A stretch of DNA of 64,000 bases from Tolypocladium sp. Sup5 PDA-1 (lineage: Eukaryota; Ascomycota; Sordariomycetes; Hypocreales; Ophiocordycipitaceae). Each line of letters starts with the position of its first letter. Within the stretch, counting starts at the first letter, position 1. Below the pieces are notes generated by a model, which was not told the DNA's origin, made no database searches, and was given only the letters and a program-made list of their open reading frames with translations. The position numbers and the translations under genes were made by a program. This document shows, in pieces, positions 43,200 through 54,189 of this stretch. The DNA is taken from positions 1,137,060 through 1,201,059 of the forward strand of contig JPHH03000004.1 of NCBI GenBank assembly GCA_000750105.3, read 5' to 3'.

Positions 43200-44729
43200 A
43201 TGTGCCCTTTGATCGACGAAATGTCGGATTCTGAACGTACGGCGACCTCCGGGCCCCGGACTCCGGCCCTCCACGGCCAAGCCCGGGCTCCGCTGCGCCG
43301 GCGTCCGATACCCCGTAAGGGCCATACCAAGTCCCGGGCCGGATGCCCCAACTGCAAGAGACGCAAGGTCAAGTGCGACGAGGTTGCGCCAGAATGCGGC
43401 CCCTGTCGACGGCTCGGGCTTGGTTGTGAATACCTACGGATGAGTCCTGACGGCCGTTACACGACTCGGTCATCATCATCGTCAACCCCGGCATCCTTGA
43501 CACGGTCGTTGTCGACACGGCCGGGCTCGTTTGACATGACGGACCTTCACTTCTTCCAGCACTTTTTGGTTTCTGCGTATCCGCCGTTGCCGATAGGAGG
43601 GTGGGCAGTATGGCAGGACGTCTCTCAAATGTCACACGAGGTACGATCTTGATGAACCAACCCAGTGAAGCTGTCCATGTCTGGGCTGTCTGACCTGGAT
43701 CAAAGTACGACTTTCTCGTGCACTCGATGCTTGGCCTCGGCGCCTCCCACCTGAGCCTGCTCTCGCCAGCCCGGTACACGCAAGCCGCGTTGCGGCATCG
43801 AGTCATCGCCATCAAGCGTCTCAACGAGTCTCTCTCGCGCTCCCATCGCTCCGTCGCCGACACCGATGCCGCCTTTGCAGCGATCCTTGCGCTCACGTAT
43901 CAGGCTGCCCACATGCCCGACGGGCTGACCGACTTTCTCACCATGATACGGGGCTGTGAGTCTGCCGCGCACACAACTCAATGGCAGATATGAAACTAAC
44001 ATGACATCAGGTTTCCTCGTGGGCTCGATAATGGAACCCAACTTGCACATCTCCACTTTCAAGTCCTTTGAACGGGATGCCTATGTCGAAAAGGCTGTCC
44101 AACTTGTGGCGTATGATGGGCCGCATCAGCTTCTGGACCATGGTCTCGCCGGGGGGTTTTGCACCAGCCTCGAACGGCTGGGACCCTTGTGTCAGAGTAT
44201 TGCCGAGGTGGAATACCTGGCCATGATGCGCAGGGTAGTGTCTTCAGTTGTTTCTGATATTTCGGAGAGTAAGATACAGATAGACAGCAGCTCCTCTTGT
44301 TCCCTTGCTAATGTCAACGTAGGCTACCGTCAGCACTCATTCCTATACGAAAAGCTAGGGCATCTCTCCACCGAGGAATACCTCTCCTTTGTCGACCCTC
44401 AAAATCACGTTTCTCGGCTAGTCATCATCCACATGCTCATCCTGGACTGCGTCATGAGCGGCAAAGTCGGCGGCGAAGACAGCCGGCATCCGGGTTTCCT
44501 CTCCATGAACCACAGATACGATACCCGCAACGCAATGACCTGCGTCTGGGTCGAGAACATAACCACGAGACTTCCCGTTGAGTACCGCCGATATGCTGAA
44601 TTCCCTGTCAACTGTGCGAGGAATTTGATGCATTCGGTCAAGGCGGATACAAGCTTTTGGAAACCATTGCTGTTGGAGGAGAGGGAGACAACGCTGCCAG
44701 AACTCGATTGTGCCGGCTCTCTGATATAA
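43200..44729 (+). CDS. Zn2Cys6 transcription factor
   Basis: Four exons: 43200-43640, 43706-43955, 44011-44268 and 44323-44729. The introns are 65, 55 and 54 nt; 451 residues. The last intron (GTAAGA...TTGCTAATG...GTAG) is in frame but has all splice signals. The binuclear cluster is at about residues 49-75: CPNCKRRKVKCDEVAPEC and then GPCRRLGLGCEY, with C-x2-C-x6-C-x6-C-x2-C-x6-C spacing, preceded by RRRPIPRKGHTKSRAG. The remainder (DLHFFQHFLVSAYPPLP, FLVHSMLGLGASHLSLLSP, ILALTYQAAHMPDGLTDFL) follows the Upc2-like fungal regulator pattern. The target genes are unknown. The neighbouring RTA1 gene is convergent. A second ATG at 43221 is equally possible. Confidence 0.88.
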
Positions 44730-44855
44730 ATCCAACTAGGACTCATTGATATGAAGAACAACTAAGCTACATCTGATCGCGTCGTATCGCCCCCAATTCG
44801 CCTCCTTGGCTCCGAGGATCAATACTGGATTGAAGCAGTCCAGTGAGATGAACAC

Positions 44856-45854
44856 TCAGGGCCGCCTCAGGGCAAACTTTTTGCGGTGCGACCTGCGCTC
44901 ACCGGCAAACTCAACCTCCTCGTCAGGCCGGGGCGCCTTGCGGGCGGCCACGTCTCTGCCCAGAAAGCGGCTCGGGTGATGGATGCAGAAGATGGAGATG
45001 GCTCCGAGCATCGGCAGGGCCTCAAAGACCCAGAACAGCCACTCTGTGCGGAACGCATAGCCGTCAATTCCCTGAGAAAACTCGCAGACACGGTAGATGC
45101 AGCGAATCTTGGCCTTTCAGCGTGAGCGGATGCGACGGCAAACAATGGGACTCACCATGATCAGGATGCTGGAAATATAAACCGCCGTGACGACCTGTCG
45201 CCATCCCCGCGGAGCGCCTTCCACCTCCACTCTGTTTCCCAGGACGTGGAACTGGCGGAACATGCAGAGGAACAGGCCAAAGGCGACGAGCTGAAAGGCC
45301 AGGCCGCCGACCAGGACATATCGACCAACCTTCTCAGTCGGCCCCTGCCAGCTGCTACTGCTGGCGATCCCCGAGCCGCTTGCCTGGACCAGGAATGCGA
45401 TGACATCGCAGATGACGAAGATGGGCGTGAGGCGCCTGCCAGGCATCCCGAGGATGCGGTGGTGGGACGGCGGGAGGACGGCGCCGATGAGGCGGCTGAT
45501 GAGGAGGTAGTTGCCGGCGGCGACGAAGACGGGGGCGAGGACGGTAGACGACAGGGAGATGACGTATGGTGGCTGGGTCACAGCATCAGTTGTGCCATTC
45601 ACGGGGACTTGTGTGTGTTTGGATGTAGCCGTGAGGCTTACAAGGTCGCCGCGGTTCTGTGTCGAGACTACGCGGAGGGCGTAGGCGACTACCTCGATGG
45701 CAGCGCCGATGACAACGACGGCGAAGTACCAGGCGCGGTATCGGATGAAGGTGAGGTACGCCATGATCAGGAATATGAGCCCGTATACGACGCTGCCGAG
45801 GATGGCGAGCGCGAAGGAGGGATTGTACACCCAGACATCGGGGGTGTCCACCAT
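44856..45854 (-). CDS. RTA1-family seven-helix membrane protein
   Basis: Two exons, 45156-45854 and 44856-45113, with a very short 42-nt intron (GTGAGT...GCTGAAAG); 318 residues. The start MVDTPDVWVYNPSFALAILG leads into seven hydrophobic helices. RTA1-family marks are FALAILGSVVYGLIF, VIGAAIEVVAYALRV, LSSTVLAPVFVAAGNYLLIS, FVICDVIAFLVQASGSGIAS and, after the splice, IYRVCEFSQGIDGYAFRTEW. Family members (Rta1, Rsb1) are plasma-membrane proteins tied to lipid translocation or resistance to toxic lipids and drugs. The substrate here is unknown. The C-terminus is cytosolic and basic (RRSHRKKFALRRP). Confidence 0.9.
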
Positions 45855-48800
45855 TGTAAGGGTTACGGTTGTTAGTCGAGAACTCGAGGTTGAAGAATCC
45901 AAAGACCCAAGTTGGCAAAGAAGAGATCAAGGATAGACGAGAGCAACCAGTTGACGAGAATGGTCCGTGGGAAAGCTTGGGTCCTACTGATGGAATCCAC
46001 GGCTGCTTTATAGCCCTTGCAGTCTCATGTAAGTGATGGACTCGTCGCCGTGCCACCAACGCACCCGATCGGGTTCGATACGATACATTACGAGTACGCG
46101 CCAGAAGGGCGCACAGCCATCCTCGAAACCACTGCAGTGCCATGGCAAAACACGCCAACGGCGAGTTATGTCTACGTACGCCCCAGGTCGTTCATCGCAT
46201 CTGAGGCTCTCCGCCCGTTTGCCTGTTACGGAAAGGAGTGTGCCGCCGGGGAACACCAAACACGGACTGCACAATTCCAAAGACGTGCTTTCTGCTAAAC
46301 TCCATGAAGCCACAGGGTGACGTTGCTTAATCCGATGGATGCGACGGGCCAATCAGCGATGGGGATGCGCCCGAGAGCCGCGAGTCTCTGGTAACTTACC
46401 AATACGACAGCCGGGCAAAATAGAATGCGAATTTTGGATGATTATGTTTAAGGCTATTCGTTTAGATGTGCAAGGGAGGCGTGTCGTAGGATTGTCGGAT
46501 GTAAGTGGTGGACGAGACTCGGGGAGAGTTGCGCCGTGAACTTGATAGGCATGCACAGTTTTGGCCAGAACGGGATCTTGAGGATGGCCCTCGAGCGGAG
46601 TTTAACAACAGTCGTTCAAATTCGTGTGCGCCTGAACTTTTGGGAACCAAGGGTGAAAGAGTGTCCTGTCCGGCTGACGGGAACAAGAAGAGACGAAAGC
46701 TCGAGCTTCACGAACCATCCACTGAATCCAGTCTTCATGTTGTACGGTTCCAACTTGGTGTGAGCTGGTATGGGTTGAAACAGGCACCGTGGGAGTAAGA
46801 CTATCCCACGATTAACTTCGTAAATACATGCTGATGAGGCTCTTATATTGATCGATGGGCTGTTCAAGAGAACGGCGGTCCTTGTTGTCCGTCCCGGTCC
46901 GGATCCCTTTCGACGCTCGCATGGTTGACGAAAGCGGAAAACGAGCGCACGTGAGTAAGCCTCGGAGGCTGGTCTCAGGAGGCATCACAATACTACACCA
47001 TGATGCGAGTAACTTTCCGTCGGGCGAAACCGCCGTCGAGGGTGTAAGCACCTGACAGCGGACGTGCCGATTCGCAGCGGCATGGGGGTCGGACGCAGGG
47101 CAGTGCCAGTGCGGCTGATAGGGCTGACGGCCACGTTGTAGGGTGCATGCTACCCCAGACAGGCGCCCGTACGAGTCGGATCATCCTGGAGATTGGGGGC
47201 CGTCTGGGATACCCTTGGGGGCCTTTGGAGCTTGGATATTACTTATTGGCGTGTCGGCCAACTGTTCAGGCGAGACGGGCCGTTGGTGAGGGTCCATGCT
47301 CTTACAAGTAATGCTATGGATGCGTGCCCGTGCCCGTGCCAATGAATGCACTCACGTGAGGGACGGCGAGAAATGACATCTGCAGCGCATTGGACAGAGG
47401 CCATAGATTCACGTGAAAACCTTGAGAGCCACGTTATGCGTTGGATGCAGCACCGAGGGGGTGCAGCCGTTGAAGCCGCGATGGTCTAGGGTAGCCGGGA
47501 TCAGTGGGGTGTGTCGCGACTTACACGAGCGCATGTGCAGCGTGTGGTCGACGAAGAAGAATACAACTCGCATTGTTGCATGGCGATAAAATCAATTAAT
47601 GTTGAATGGATAATTACTTCACGGTTTTATCAATCGCCGCTCTCTGCCGGTTGACAATGTACCTCGCCTGTTGAGAATGGTACCGACTTGATTGAGGTGA
47701 CATCTCCGACCGGCAGCGTTGTGGCGGTGCCCAAGACGCGTACCTTGTTCGTACAATTATCAATCAACTGCTCCGGCCAAGTGCAGCATGAGTAAGGGTA
47801 TCGGAGAAGGCGAGAGAAGCGTCGAGGGCCTTGCTGCCTGAGTCACCGGCCCGCGGGTGGCTCATCTGGTTAATCATGCTTACGAGTAGGTTGCTGAACA
47901 GCAAGGCGGGTTGCATGCAGCTGCCCAGGCGGTCTGGGACGCATGCTTTCCGCCTCTCGGACGGCGCCTCGCCCGCAAAGACGCTGCTCTATGCTGCTCT
48001 GACCGGCACCGCCACTGGAAGGCGGGAAGCGCCGTAGTCTGTACCTGGAGACGAGCTTGAACTCTGGGTTGACGGCAATAGACCAAGTCGTTGTGAGCGA
48101 CGACTAGCGTGTCACGCGAGGCGGATTTACAATACGACACGACGACCAAACGAGGTAGCGATGTTGACGCATCTCGCTTTCCGTTTCAGACGGGAGCTGA
48201 CGGACGGCATCGAGGACGGCATGGGAGCGAGCCGCTGCACGGACATGCAAAGACGGGGGGGGGGCCTCTGGAAAATAAACTCAAGACAGCAGGAGGGTAC
48301 AGAAAGTACGAGTACACGCACAATAAATCAAAGCCGCAGGGAAATAATCGATTAAAGCGAATAATCAAATAAACCAAGCCCATCATCATCCGGCGGGGCG
48401 GTGAAGCTGCATCTCCTGCGTGGTCATCTGCCAGATGATTGCTGAGCTGGCATCCCACCCTCCCTCATCATCCGCATCCACCTCACCTACAAGGCTACAA
48501 CAGGCACCCCGTGGCAAACCACCCCGCGGGCGCTGTTCCTCGCGCCGGGGGCAGGCAGGGCCTCGATCCGTCGCGCCCAGGCCAGCGAGAACAGCCAGTC
48601 GAGTCGAGTCGCTCGCCCTCTCATCTGCTCTCCGCCAGGCCCAGCCTCCAGTCTCCCTGCGTCGCCCTCGCTCCCGTGTCTCTCCCCGGACGGTGAGGCG
48701 CCTGCAGCTCCTCCGCCTGCCAATGGCCACGGGTCGGACTCGCGGTGAGGGCATGGCGTGGGAGCGACCGATTCACCACGCGCGCTGGGGGACGTTGGGA

Positions 48801-50397
48801 TCACGGCGAAACGCGCCGACAGCAGCGCTTCCTCCGCGTACGTGGCGGGCTGCTCATGCACGCCCGCAGCACGCCGACCGGCTCCCCGAGCCCGTCATGG
48901 CGACGACGGGTTTGTTGGAGTCGCTGGGCAAATGCAGAAATGCAGATTTTGCGTTGAGACAGAGGCGTGCGTCCACAGACGACGGCCCGTCCACGCGCAT
49001 GCGCCCGCATGCTCGATTCGCGCGAGCAGACGCCTCCATCCACCGGAAGCCATGAAGCGGCATTAGTGTCACGACAGGGCCAGAAGTTGTATGTCTCGCA
49101 GATATACATGTGTGCTCTGTACGGATATTCGCACGGCATGTGCGGAGTACGGAGTACGGACTACAGCAACGGACTGCAGCACCCTCAGCCATGACATCCT
49201 GCATCGGACAGGTACCGGAATGCCCCTTTGGGCAGTGACCGTGTCCAGCTCTGTCGTCGGGCTCCGTCCGCTTCGCTCATTCACCACGGCTGTCACCGTC
49301 ACAATTCCTCCGCCAGCCAGGCACGAGCCTCCACGGGCCATTACCGGATTCACACCCGCGCTGTGCGGCATCGAATCGGTGCCGTCGGCTCCACGTCCCG
49401 CAGTATGACACACGGGACCCATCAACCGCTCCCGCCCCGTCACATGCACCCCAGCTGAAAGGCCCGGCGGGGACTATTCTTTCGTCATGTTCGAGTACCC
49501 ATCACCGGGAAGCGGATACTGTCTCTCAATTCTCCGGCTCGTCGCCGTTTCCCCGGCCTCGTGTTGATATCGAGCCCCGTCCCCATGTCTCGGAGCTACG
49601 CGCGCAGCTCCAGTGTGCCATTGACTTTGCGAGAGTCGTACGACACTGCTCGGCATACCCGCGCCTGAAGGTGTATCTTGGCAAGGGCTCCTGCAAGGCG
49701 ATGAAGATTAGGAAACCGCTGTTGCTTTTTGCGTGCCCACAGCATCTCCACATGGGGAAAGACATACATAAGGGCCTGGCAGTATCTCATTCGGCGTCGG
49801 CTTCGGACGGGGGTTTCTCAGCAAACCAGCCGCTCATGGGCTGCTGGTTGTGCTACACTACCGCAGGGCCCAACTCGTACACGCGTGCTCGTTTCTGCCG
49901 CGCTGTTGGCGGTTGTCATATCCGCTCGACGCGGCACGAGTTCCTGCTGTGCGACCCCGAGATGACATTTTGTGTATCGCGGAAGCCGTGATGCCCGGCA
50001 TCCTGTCACCTTAGCTTACTCCGTACCTTGACGAAAATTCTCGCTCCCGCGACGAGCCAGTAGAACCGGCCTGTGCGGCCTGTGCAGGTGTGCGTGTTGA
50101 GCCGCTTTGGATATGCGAGACGCCGGGGCTGCCGAGGAGGGCTGAGGTCAGTCAGCCACAACCAGCTGTCTCAGCCGCCTGTCAACCGAATGCTTAATTA
50201 AGCGAGCAGGCCTCACGGGTATGCCTACAAGGTGACTCAAGTAGGCTCATTCTCCGACCACAGCAACGCCGTCTGGATGAGTCACCCCACTAACACGCTT
50301 TGGCATAGACGACATCTTCGTGTAACGAAGGAACAACATGAACGGACGTAAGCCAGCAAGACATTCACTACTCAGTATGTGACGCAGCAAACGGCAG
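45855..50397. other. 4.5-kb gene-poor stretch
   Basis: No frame here resembles a known protein and no coherent exon set could be assembled. It contains an 11-base G run starting near 48256 and two exact copies of the 9-mer TACTCCGTA/TACGGAGTA (49148-49156 and 50017-50025). It may hold the promoter of the RTA1 gene near 45.9-46.5 kb. Confidence 0.5.
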
Positions 50398-51433
50398 ATG
50401 CCCCGGAAACTCGTCACCGTGCGGCGGGTCTCCGCCCTCGACCCGATCCCCGGCGCCGACCGCATCCAGCGCGCCACCGTCGACGGCTGGAGCTGCATCG
50501 CCTCGGCGGGCGGCTTCCGGGGCCGGCGACCTGGGGCTCTCCTTTGAGATCGACAGCTTCCTCCCGGCCGCGGATCCGTGATGGGGGTTTCTCGGCAGCA
50601 AGCTTACCGCGGTCGACGGCGTCCGGGGGTGCGTGTCAAGATCATCAAGATGAAAAAGGTCCTGTCGCAGGGCTTGCTCATGCCGTTGTCAAATGGACAA
50701 GCTGGAGCTTGAAGCCGGGAGAGAAGAGATGGAGAAGAAAATACGGGGGATGAGCTTCGAGGACATGCTTGGGGTGCGCAAGTGGGAGCCGCCGGCGAAC
50801 GATGGACAGGGGCCGTCTGGCATGCTGGCCGAGTCCCTGCCTTTATGCCCAAGACAGACCAGAGCGCGTCCGGAATATCCCCGATGTCTTTGACTCCTGG
50901 GGCGATGCCATATTCCAGGAGACGCCCAAGATGGGCGAGGCCCCTCCTGCAACTCTCAGCAACGGCTGTGTAGGCGTGTGCTCTCGCAACCGCGACGCCG
51001 GCCCCGACGCCAAGAGCAACTTCTGGTCCGTCGCCCTGCGGCACCAATCTCCCCGCGAAACTCAACACCCTGGACCGCAACGTCGCCGTGCAAGGCGAGC
51101 TGTACGGGTCGCCGATCCGGGCCAATTTTGAGGGCTTCGATAAGGGATTCCACGACCTGTTCCTCTTCAGCGTCTGGGACGTCGACGCCCAGGGGTAGCT
51201 GCCGCCGCGCGAGGTGCACGAAGTCTGGGCGCTGAAGCTGGGGCTTCGACATGTGCGCGTCGACGTGCATCGTCCGCTGCGAGAGCTGGGCTCCAGCGTG
51301 GCGGACCTGCTCCAACGGGCGGAGGGATGGGGATCAATGGGCGCAAGAGGGAGGGGTTGTATTGAAGCGGCTGGACGGGGAGTTTAGCTTCAAGGCGATT
51401 TCGAATTCGCATCTGCTTCAGCATGGAGAGTAG
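50398..51433 (+). pseudogene. Ruined RNA-ligase gene (DRB0094/Rnl5-like family)
   Basis: Successive frames carry collinear pieces of one ligase. They are MPRKLVTVRRVSALDPIPGA at the ATG, FEIDSFLPAADP (about 50550), VRVKIIKMKKVLSQGLLMPL, MSFEDMLGVRKWEPP, NIPDVFDSWGDAIFQETPKM, NGCVGVCSRNRDAGPDAKSN, VAVQGELYGSPIRANFEGFD, LFLFSVWDVDAQG, PLRELGSSVADLLQRAEG and LKRLDGEFSFKAISNSHLLQ. Damage includes a frame change near 50520, in-frame TGA at 50578-50580, another change near 50630, TAG at 51196-51198 and a one-base loss near 51358. The nucleotide-binding Lys-x-Asp-Gly region after QETPKM is also altered. Intact relatives seal RNA ends. This copy cannot encode a working enzyme. Confidence 0.65.
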
Positions 51434-52143
51434 GGGGATAGAGATGGAGGTTGTCATGTAACTGTGTTGCTAGGAGCCCAGTGTAAGTTTTGGTGGTGTC
51501 AACGCTAAAGCTGAACCATGTGCCTGCCGATAATTCTACACAATTTAATAAATACGGTAAATTCTTTGATCAGTTATTCGTTTACTGTTGTACATGTTTG
51601 CGAAGGACAGGTGCACGGGGGTGATGGAGTCATCATCTCGAATGTCTTCCTCACCTATGACGCACCGTGGCGCGGTAGTCCATCCTCCGCGTGGGCAGTG
51701 CAGAGAGAGGACGCACGGGGGCGAACTTTTTGCACCGAAATAGCACGGGCTCATCAACTTCATTTCATTCGACTCGTCAGACGGGGATTCTCGGGTCCCC
51801 GAGAAAAGCAGAGAATTTGCCAGTGACTCGAGTATCCAGCGTGAGTCACATCAAGTATGAGCCATCGTCAACCAGAAGCGACAGCTGAGAATAGAATAGC
51901 TCCATCTCAAGCCTGCTGGCCCCACGTCGACTCGCCACCAACGGCTTGGAATGATAAACACCTCCCTTCTCGCTGCTCTGCCCTGACATTTGCATCTCAG
52001 GCAGCGCCTTTCAACTTGGCTCGATATCGTTTTGTCTCGTCGGCGTTGGGGTTTCCTTTGTCGCTTTTTCAACCGCGTTTTGCTTCTTCCCCGCAATTCT
52101 AGAAGCCGCCACATCCGCCTCACCTCGTTCTGCACCTCAGAGG
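51434..52143. promoter_or_regulatory. Promoter and leader of the CHY-finger gene
   Basis: A CT-rich tract at about 51990-52110 directly before the ATG looks like the transcription-start region. No other gene seen. Confidence 0.5.
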
Positions 52144-54189
52144 ATGATTGCACTCGGCAAGACGCAAGACGGCGGCTCGCCGCGGACCCGTAAACAGGCC
52201 GTGGCTGAGCCGTCTGCCTCGCGCGTCGTCTCCAAGCCTGTGCCCGAGTCGCAGGCCCAGGACCCGCGCGGCTACCAGATTGAGCAGCTCAGGCGGCGAT
52301 TCTCGCCCAAAGAGTCTGCCGCCGAGTATGGGACGACATCCCTCGTCTTCAAGCTCTCTCCGTCCGACCCGGACTTCCCGTTTGAGCTGGCGAACCTCGA
52401 CTGTGACCTGCGCGTCCCCAAGGCGTACCCGGAGGAAAGGCCGGAGCTGCGCGTCAGGAACAAGGACATCCCGAGGGGCTTCAGCATCAACATCGAGAGA
52501 GGATGGGCGAGGCTGGCGGACGAGAGGAAAGGGGCCACGCTGCTGGCCTTGATCAAAGAGCTGGATAGGAACTTGGAAAAGTTCCTGTCCGAGCAAAAGG
52601 TGGAGACGGTCAAGCTGGTCGCTTTCAAGGACACGAGGCATCTCGAGGCAGAGCCGGTCAAGGCTACATCAGCTCACCCCGAGCCGGCCAAGCCGAAACC
52701 GAAGCCAGCACCGAAACCGTATGTCCCGGAGCCGTCCTACACAAAGGAGCAGATCGCCGAGGCCAAGGCTCGGAGGGCGCAGGAGGTGCGCCAGCTCGAG
52801 GCGCGGATGGGCAGACTGCCCCGGTTTCGTCGATCCGCGGACGGCGTCGTGTTTACGCTGCCAATCGAGCCGAAGCGACGATCCGACCTCTCGCCGGGAC
52901 TCCACTCCGTCAGCAGCCTTCACCTGATCGTGCCGCTCTTGTACCCGCTCCAGGATCTACGCGTTCAGCTGAACGAAGCGGAGGCTAGCGACGCCGAACC
53001 GGTGGAGGAGCTCTTCGTGGCGAAGGCAGCGGAGCAGAAGCAAATGTCTCTGATGAGCCACATGAACTATCTCGCTCAGAACCTGCACAACCTGGAGAAG
53101 CAGGCCCGCGCACTGGCACCGAAAGTCGAGAAGCAGGAGGTGCTACAAGCGCAAGAGGAGCCCCAGGGCAGCGCAGCGGCTGGGCCGTCGGGGCTTTCGG
53201 CCGAAGGCAAGAGCCACGTCAAGGTCATCCCACGACCGCCGGAATGGATCCTCGTTTCCGACGAGGATGAATCAGAGGAAGACTATTCCGACACCGAGGA
53301 GGAAGAAAATGGTGGCGTTATGCTACGCGAAGAGGAATCTACGACAGCGACGCAGGCGACCGAGACTCTGGAACGAGGCACGATGATTTCGTTCCCCTCG
53401 ATCGAGCTACACGGCATCGAAATCCTCCAAGTCTCGATCCTCAGCATCAGCGTCAAGTGCGAGCGCTGCAAGACCCCCAACGACATTACAGGCCTGAAGC
53501 CAGGGGTGGAGAAGATGTCTAGCTGCAAGAAGTGCGCCACGCAGTTGACGGCCAAGTTCGTCCAGCAGCTCGTCCACGAACACTCGACGAGAGCCGGCTT
53601 CATCGACCTGTCCGGCTGCAAGGTGGCAGACATGCTGCCGAGCAGCTTCGTGCCCACGTGCGCCAAGTGCTCGACGGCGAGCCAGGGCCTCGTGTCCGTC
53701 AGGGGCGAGACCATGACCAACGTCTGCCGCGAGTGCCACGGCAAGTTCACCTTCAAGATCCCCGAGGTCAAGTTCCTCTTCATCTCGCCGGGGTCGCTGC
53801 CGCCGCCGACGGCGGGGCCGCGGCGCAAGGCGGAGAAGCTGGGGCTCCACGCCGGAGAGCCGCTGCCCGGCCGGGGCGCGTGCCCGCACTACCGCAAGTC
53901 GCTCCGGTGGTTCCGCTTCTCGTGCTGCAACAAGGTGCACGCGTGCGACAAGTGCCACGACGGCGCCGAGGACCACCCCAACGAGTGGGCCAACAGGATG
54001 ATCTGCGGGTGGTGCAGCAGGGAGCAGAACTACGCGGTCGAGGCCTGCGGATTCTGCGGGCGCGGCGTCATCGGGAAGAAGGGGAGGGGGTTCTGGGAGG
54101 GCGGCAAGGGGACGCGGGACCAGAGGATGATGAGCAGGAAGGATCCGCGCAAGTACAAGAGACTTGGAGCGCAAGTGGCGAAGGAATAG
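52144..54189 (+). CDS. CHY-type zinc-finger protein with RWD-like N-terminus
   Basis: A single exon of 681 residues. Residues about 40-165 look like an RWD/UBC-like domain (YGTTSLVFKLSPSDPDFPFE, LDCDLRVPKAYPEERPEL). A helical and linker part follows, with an acidic stretch (SDEDESEEDYSDTEEEE) near 370-390. Cysteine pairs CERCKTPND, SCKKCATQL, TCAKCSTAS and VCRECHGKF lie at about 440-535. The CHY zinc finger is near 575-650: GACPHYRKSLRWFRFSCCNK, HACDKCHDGAEDHPNEWANR, MICGWCSREQNY and CGFCGRG. Yeast Hot13 shares the CHY finger and acts in mitochondrial intermembrane-space zinc/redox chemistry, but this much larger protein may be different. It is the only intact gene right of 46 kb. Confidence 0.88.
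   Translation: MIALGKTQDGGSPRTRKQAVAEPSASRVVSKPVPESQAQDPRGYQIEQLRRRFSPKESAAEYGTTSLVFKLSPSDPDFPFELANLDCDLRVPKAYPEERPELRVRNKDIPRGFSINIERGWARLADERKGATLLALIKELDRNLEKFLSEQKVETVKLVAFKDTRHLEAEPVKATSAHPEPAKPKPKPAPKPYVPEPSYTKEQIAEAKARRAQEVRQLEARMGRLPRFRRSADGVVFTLPIEPKRRSDLSPGLHSVSSLHLIVPLLYPLQDLRVQLNEAEASDAEPVEELFVAKAAEQKQMSLMSHMNYLAQNLHNLEKQARALAPKVEKQEVLQAQEEPQGSAAAGPSGLSAEGKSHVKVIPRPPEWILVSDEDESEEDYSDTEEEENGGVMLREEESTTATQATETLERGTMISFPSIELHGIEILQVSILSISVKCERCKTPNDITGLKPGVEKMSSCKKCATQLTAKFVQQLVHEHSTRAGFIDLSGCKVADMLPSSFVPTCAKCSTASQGLVSVRGETMTNVCRECHGKFTFKIPEVKFLFISPGSLPPPTAGPRRKAEKLGLHAGEPLPGRGACPHYRKSLRWFRFSCCNKVHACDKCHDGAEDHPNEWANRMICGWCSREQNYAVEACGFCGRGVIGKKGRGFWEGGKGTRDQRMMSRKDPRKYKRLGAQVAKE

Noticed and set aside
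46008..46352. A 114-codon minus-strand frame upstream of the RTA1 gene
   Set aside because: No recognisable domain, signal or splice support. It cannot be distinguished from chance.
46500..46798. A frame ending WYGLKQAPWE, reminiscent of the Copia reverse-transcriptase motif YGLKQAPR
   Set aside because: Only eight residues match. Nothing upstream or downstream looks like reverse transcriptase, integrase or LTRs, so it is most likely chance.
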